From contig LS997566.1 in the NCBI GenBank assembly GCA_000469685.2, positions 28,217,432-28,281,431 on the forward strand: DNA of 64,000 bases. Reading direction: 5' to 3'. The DNA is from Haemonchus contortus. Its lineage: Eukaryota; Nematoda; Chromadorea; Rhabditida; Trichostrongylidae. The translations under genes were made by a program, and so were the position numbers. The notes under the pieces are model-generated. The model did no database searches and had not been told where the DNA came from. It saw only the letters and a list, made by a program, of their open reading frames with translations. This document shows positions 62,597 through 64,000 of this stretch, in pieces (the stretch's first letter is position 1; each line of letters starts with the position of its first letter).

Positions 62597-64000
62597 TTAG
62601 TCCTGCGCCGTCGCAGGGTCCGCTGTTCTTGTCAGCCGTCTCCATTTCATTCTATCTACGGCATCCTCTGCCGTCACCTTGGTTTCGGCGAGGTCCTTCT
62701 TGATCACGTCCCGCCATCTCTTCTTTGGGGCTCCTCGTGGTCGCTTACCTTGAGCCTCAAAATCCATTGCTTCCCTTATCGGATGGCTCTGTGGTCTTCT
62801 TAGCACATGCCCGAACCATCGCAGGCGCTGCTCTCTCATCTTCAGTTGAATTGGAGCTGTTTGCATAGCCGTCCTGACGTCTTCATTTCTGACCCGATCC
62901 AGCCGCGTCCAGCCGCAGGCCCATCTGAGCATTCTCATTTCGGCGGAGTGGAGTTGTCCTTCGTGGTATTTACTCACGGGCCAACACTCGCGGCCGTAGA
63001 GCGTCGTGGGCCTTACCACTGTCCGATACACCTTTCCTTTCAGCGTCCTGGAACACCGACGGTTGCAGAGGATACCGGTGGATTCCCTCCACTTTATCCG
63101 TGCCGCATTTATTCGGGTTGTTACGGCATGGTCCGCGTTACCATCAGCGGCTAGATCACTCCCCAGATAGTGGAAGTCCTGGACCTTTCGATGGCTTCCC
63201 CGCGACCGTCGACGATTGCCTCCGCGCCCTCCTCGGAGCTGAGAAACTTGGTCTTCTTCACGTTTAGCCGGAGTCCACTCTCCGCCAATACCCTTTGCCA
63301 ATTCTGGAGTTTATCCTGGAGTTCATCCTTGCTCTCCGCTATCAGAGCGATGTCATCAGCATAGAGGATGATCTTCAGTGGTCCATCCATGAGTTCTTCT
63401 GTGATGACGTCCATCGTGAGCAGGAAGAGGAACGGGCTTAGAGCTGATCCCTGGTGTACTCCAACCGTGACATCAATTGCTCCGGTTTGGCCGTGCGGGG
63501 TGCGTATTGTTGTGGTGGAGCCATCGTACATGTCCTTCACCAGAGAGATCAGGTGTTCTGGAACCTTCCGTTTAGGGAGCGCTCTCCAGAGGACTTGTCG
63601 CGGGAGACGGTCGAAAGCCTTCTCCAGATCGAGGAAGGCTATGTAGCAGGGTCTACGCTTTTCTCGATACTTCTCCATAACTTGTCTAGCTATGAAGATG
63701 GCGTCCGTTGTAGACCTTTCAGGCATGAAGCCGAACTGCTTCTGTGAGATTGGGACCAATTCTCTCAATCTTGAGTCGACCAGCCGCTCGTACAGCTTCA
63801 TCGTGTGAGCAGTCAACCTGATTCCCCGGTAGTTGGAACACTCCATCGCGTCCCCCTTCTGCTTGAAGATTGGAACGATGGCACTACTCCTCCATGCATC
63901 TGGGATTCTTCCTTCAGCGGTGACAGTGTTCAGGAATCGGGTGAGCCACTTTCTCCTGTGCTCTCCGAGCGCTTTCCATGCCTCGATCGGTACTCCATCC
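62597..64000 (-). pseudogene. RTE-like reverse transcriptase, partial, one frameshift
   Basis: From the window edge: DGVPIEAWKALGEHRRKWLT, VPIFKQKGDAMECSNYRGIR, QFGFMPERSTTDAIF, IAFLDLEKAFDRLPR, GVHQGSALSPFLFLLTMDV and the catalytic ILYADDIALIAE (about 63360). LNVKKTKFLS follows. Near 63170 one frameshift moves the text to FHYLGSDLAADGNADHAVTT. The C-terminal domain follows, with VRPTTLYGRECWPVSK, QRLRWFGHVLRRPQ and PRGAPKKRWRDVIKKDL. Apart from this frameshift all motifs are present, so this is a recent copy. It needs the sequence beyond 64000 to judge the endonuclease. Confidence 0.9.

Larger units (their letters stand above)
62554..64000 (-). mobile_element. RTE-like non-LTR retrotransposon, 3' part, continues past the window
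   Basis: The element reads into the window from the right end, on the minus strand. It encodes reverse transcriptase and C-terminal domain and ends in (GAA)n. The family is the one split by the CR1-like insertion at 37.5-42.1 kb (shared KWLTRFLNT.TAE.RI), and differs from the RTE at 9-12 kb. Its 5' half lies outside the window. Confidence 0.88.

Noticed and set aside
1..64000. Bacterial-type gene cluster, defence system or phage region
   Set aside because: All recognisable coding text is eukaryotic with spliceosomal introns or belongs to eukaryotic mobile elements; no operon-like run of genes exists on either strand.

Overview
The window is nuclear DNA of an animal and most resembles a clade V (strongylid) nematode, with a hookworm the best guess. 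I infer this from two multi-exon genes with short introns ending in TTTCAG-type acceptors, start codons placed just after such acceptors (as expected for spliced-leader trans-splicing), GC-AG introns, and a repeat load of mariner, RTE, CR1-like, Penelope-like and fold-back elements. No bacterial operon, CRISPR array, rRNA or functional tRNA gene is visible. The species was not tested by any search.

Two complete protein genes can be built exon by exon with reading frame preserved across every junction. (1) An aldo-keto reductase gene on the + strand (21093-35127, 11 exons, 333 residues) has the full Asp/Tyr/Lys/His catalytic set and two introns with GC donors. (2) A DEAH-box RNA helicase gene of the DHX33 type on the - strand (51038-43684, 19 exons, 688 residues) has all the main helicase motifs. 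A probable first exon of a third, unidentified gene (51606-51680, +) lies head to head with the helicase and shares its roughly 0.55-kb upstream region.

Layout: 0-21 kb is repeat-rich and gene-poor (mariner remnants at 0.7, 12.4 and 16.8 kb, a frameshifted near full-length RTE at 9-12 kb, truncated RTE pieces at 4.6 and 16 kb, palindromes at 4.4 and 13.8 kb). 21-35 kb is the reductase gene, with introns swollen by a mariner carrying a nested hairpin MITE, Penelope-like fragments, a 13-copy minisatellite and a tandem pair of tRNA-derived SINEs. 36-43 kb holds an old RTE-like element split by a younger CR1-like element flanked by an 8-bp duplication. 43.7-51 kb is the helicase. 51.6-55.1 kb is the orphan exon followed by a dense cluster of hairpin MITEs. 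55.5-60 kb is a second CR1-like element with an essentially open ORF2. 60.4-61.3 kb is a mariner with near-perfect ends. 61.6-62.1 kb is a Penelope-like GIY-YIG fragment. 62.55-64 kb is the 3' part of another RTE-like element running off the window.

The two genes appear functionally unrelated: one is a cytosolic NAD(P)H-dependent carbonyl reductase type, the other a ribosome/RNA helicase type. The rest is mobile DNA in various states of decay. I found no undescribed multi-gene system. The most interesting signals are the GC-AG introns, the nested retroelement, and the clustered and nested hairpin elements.
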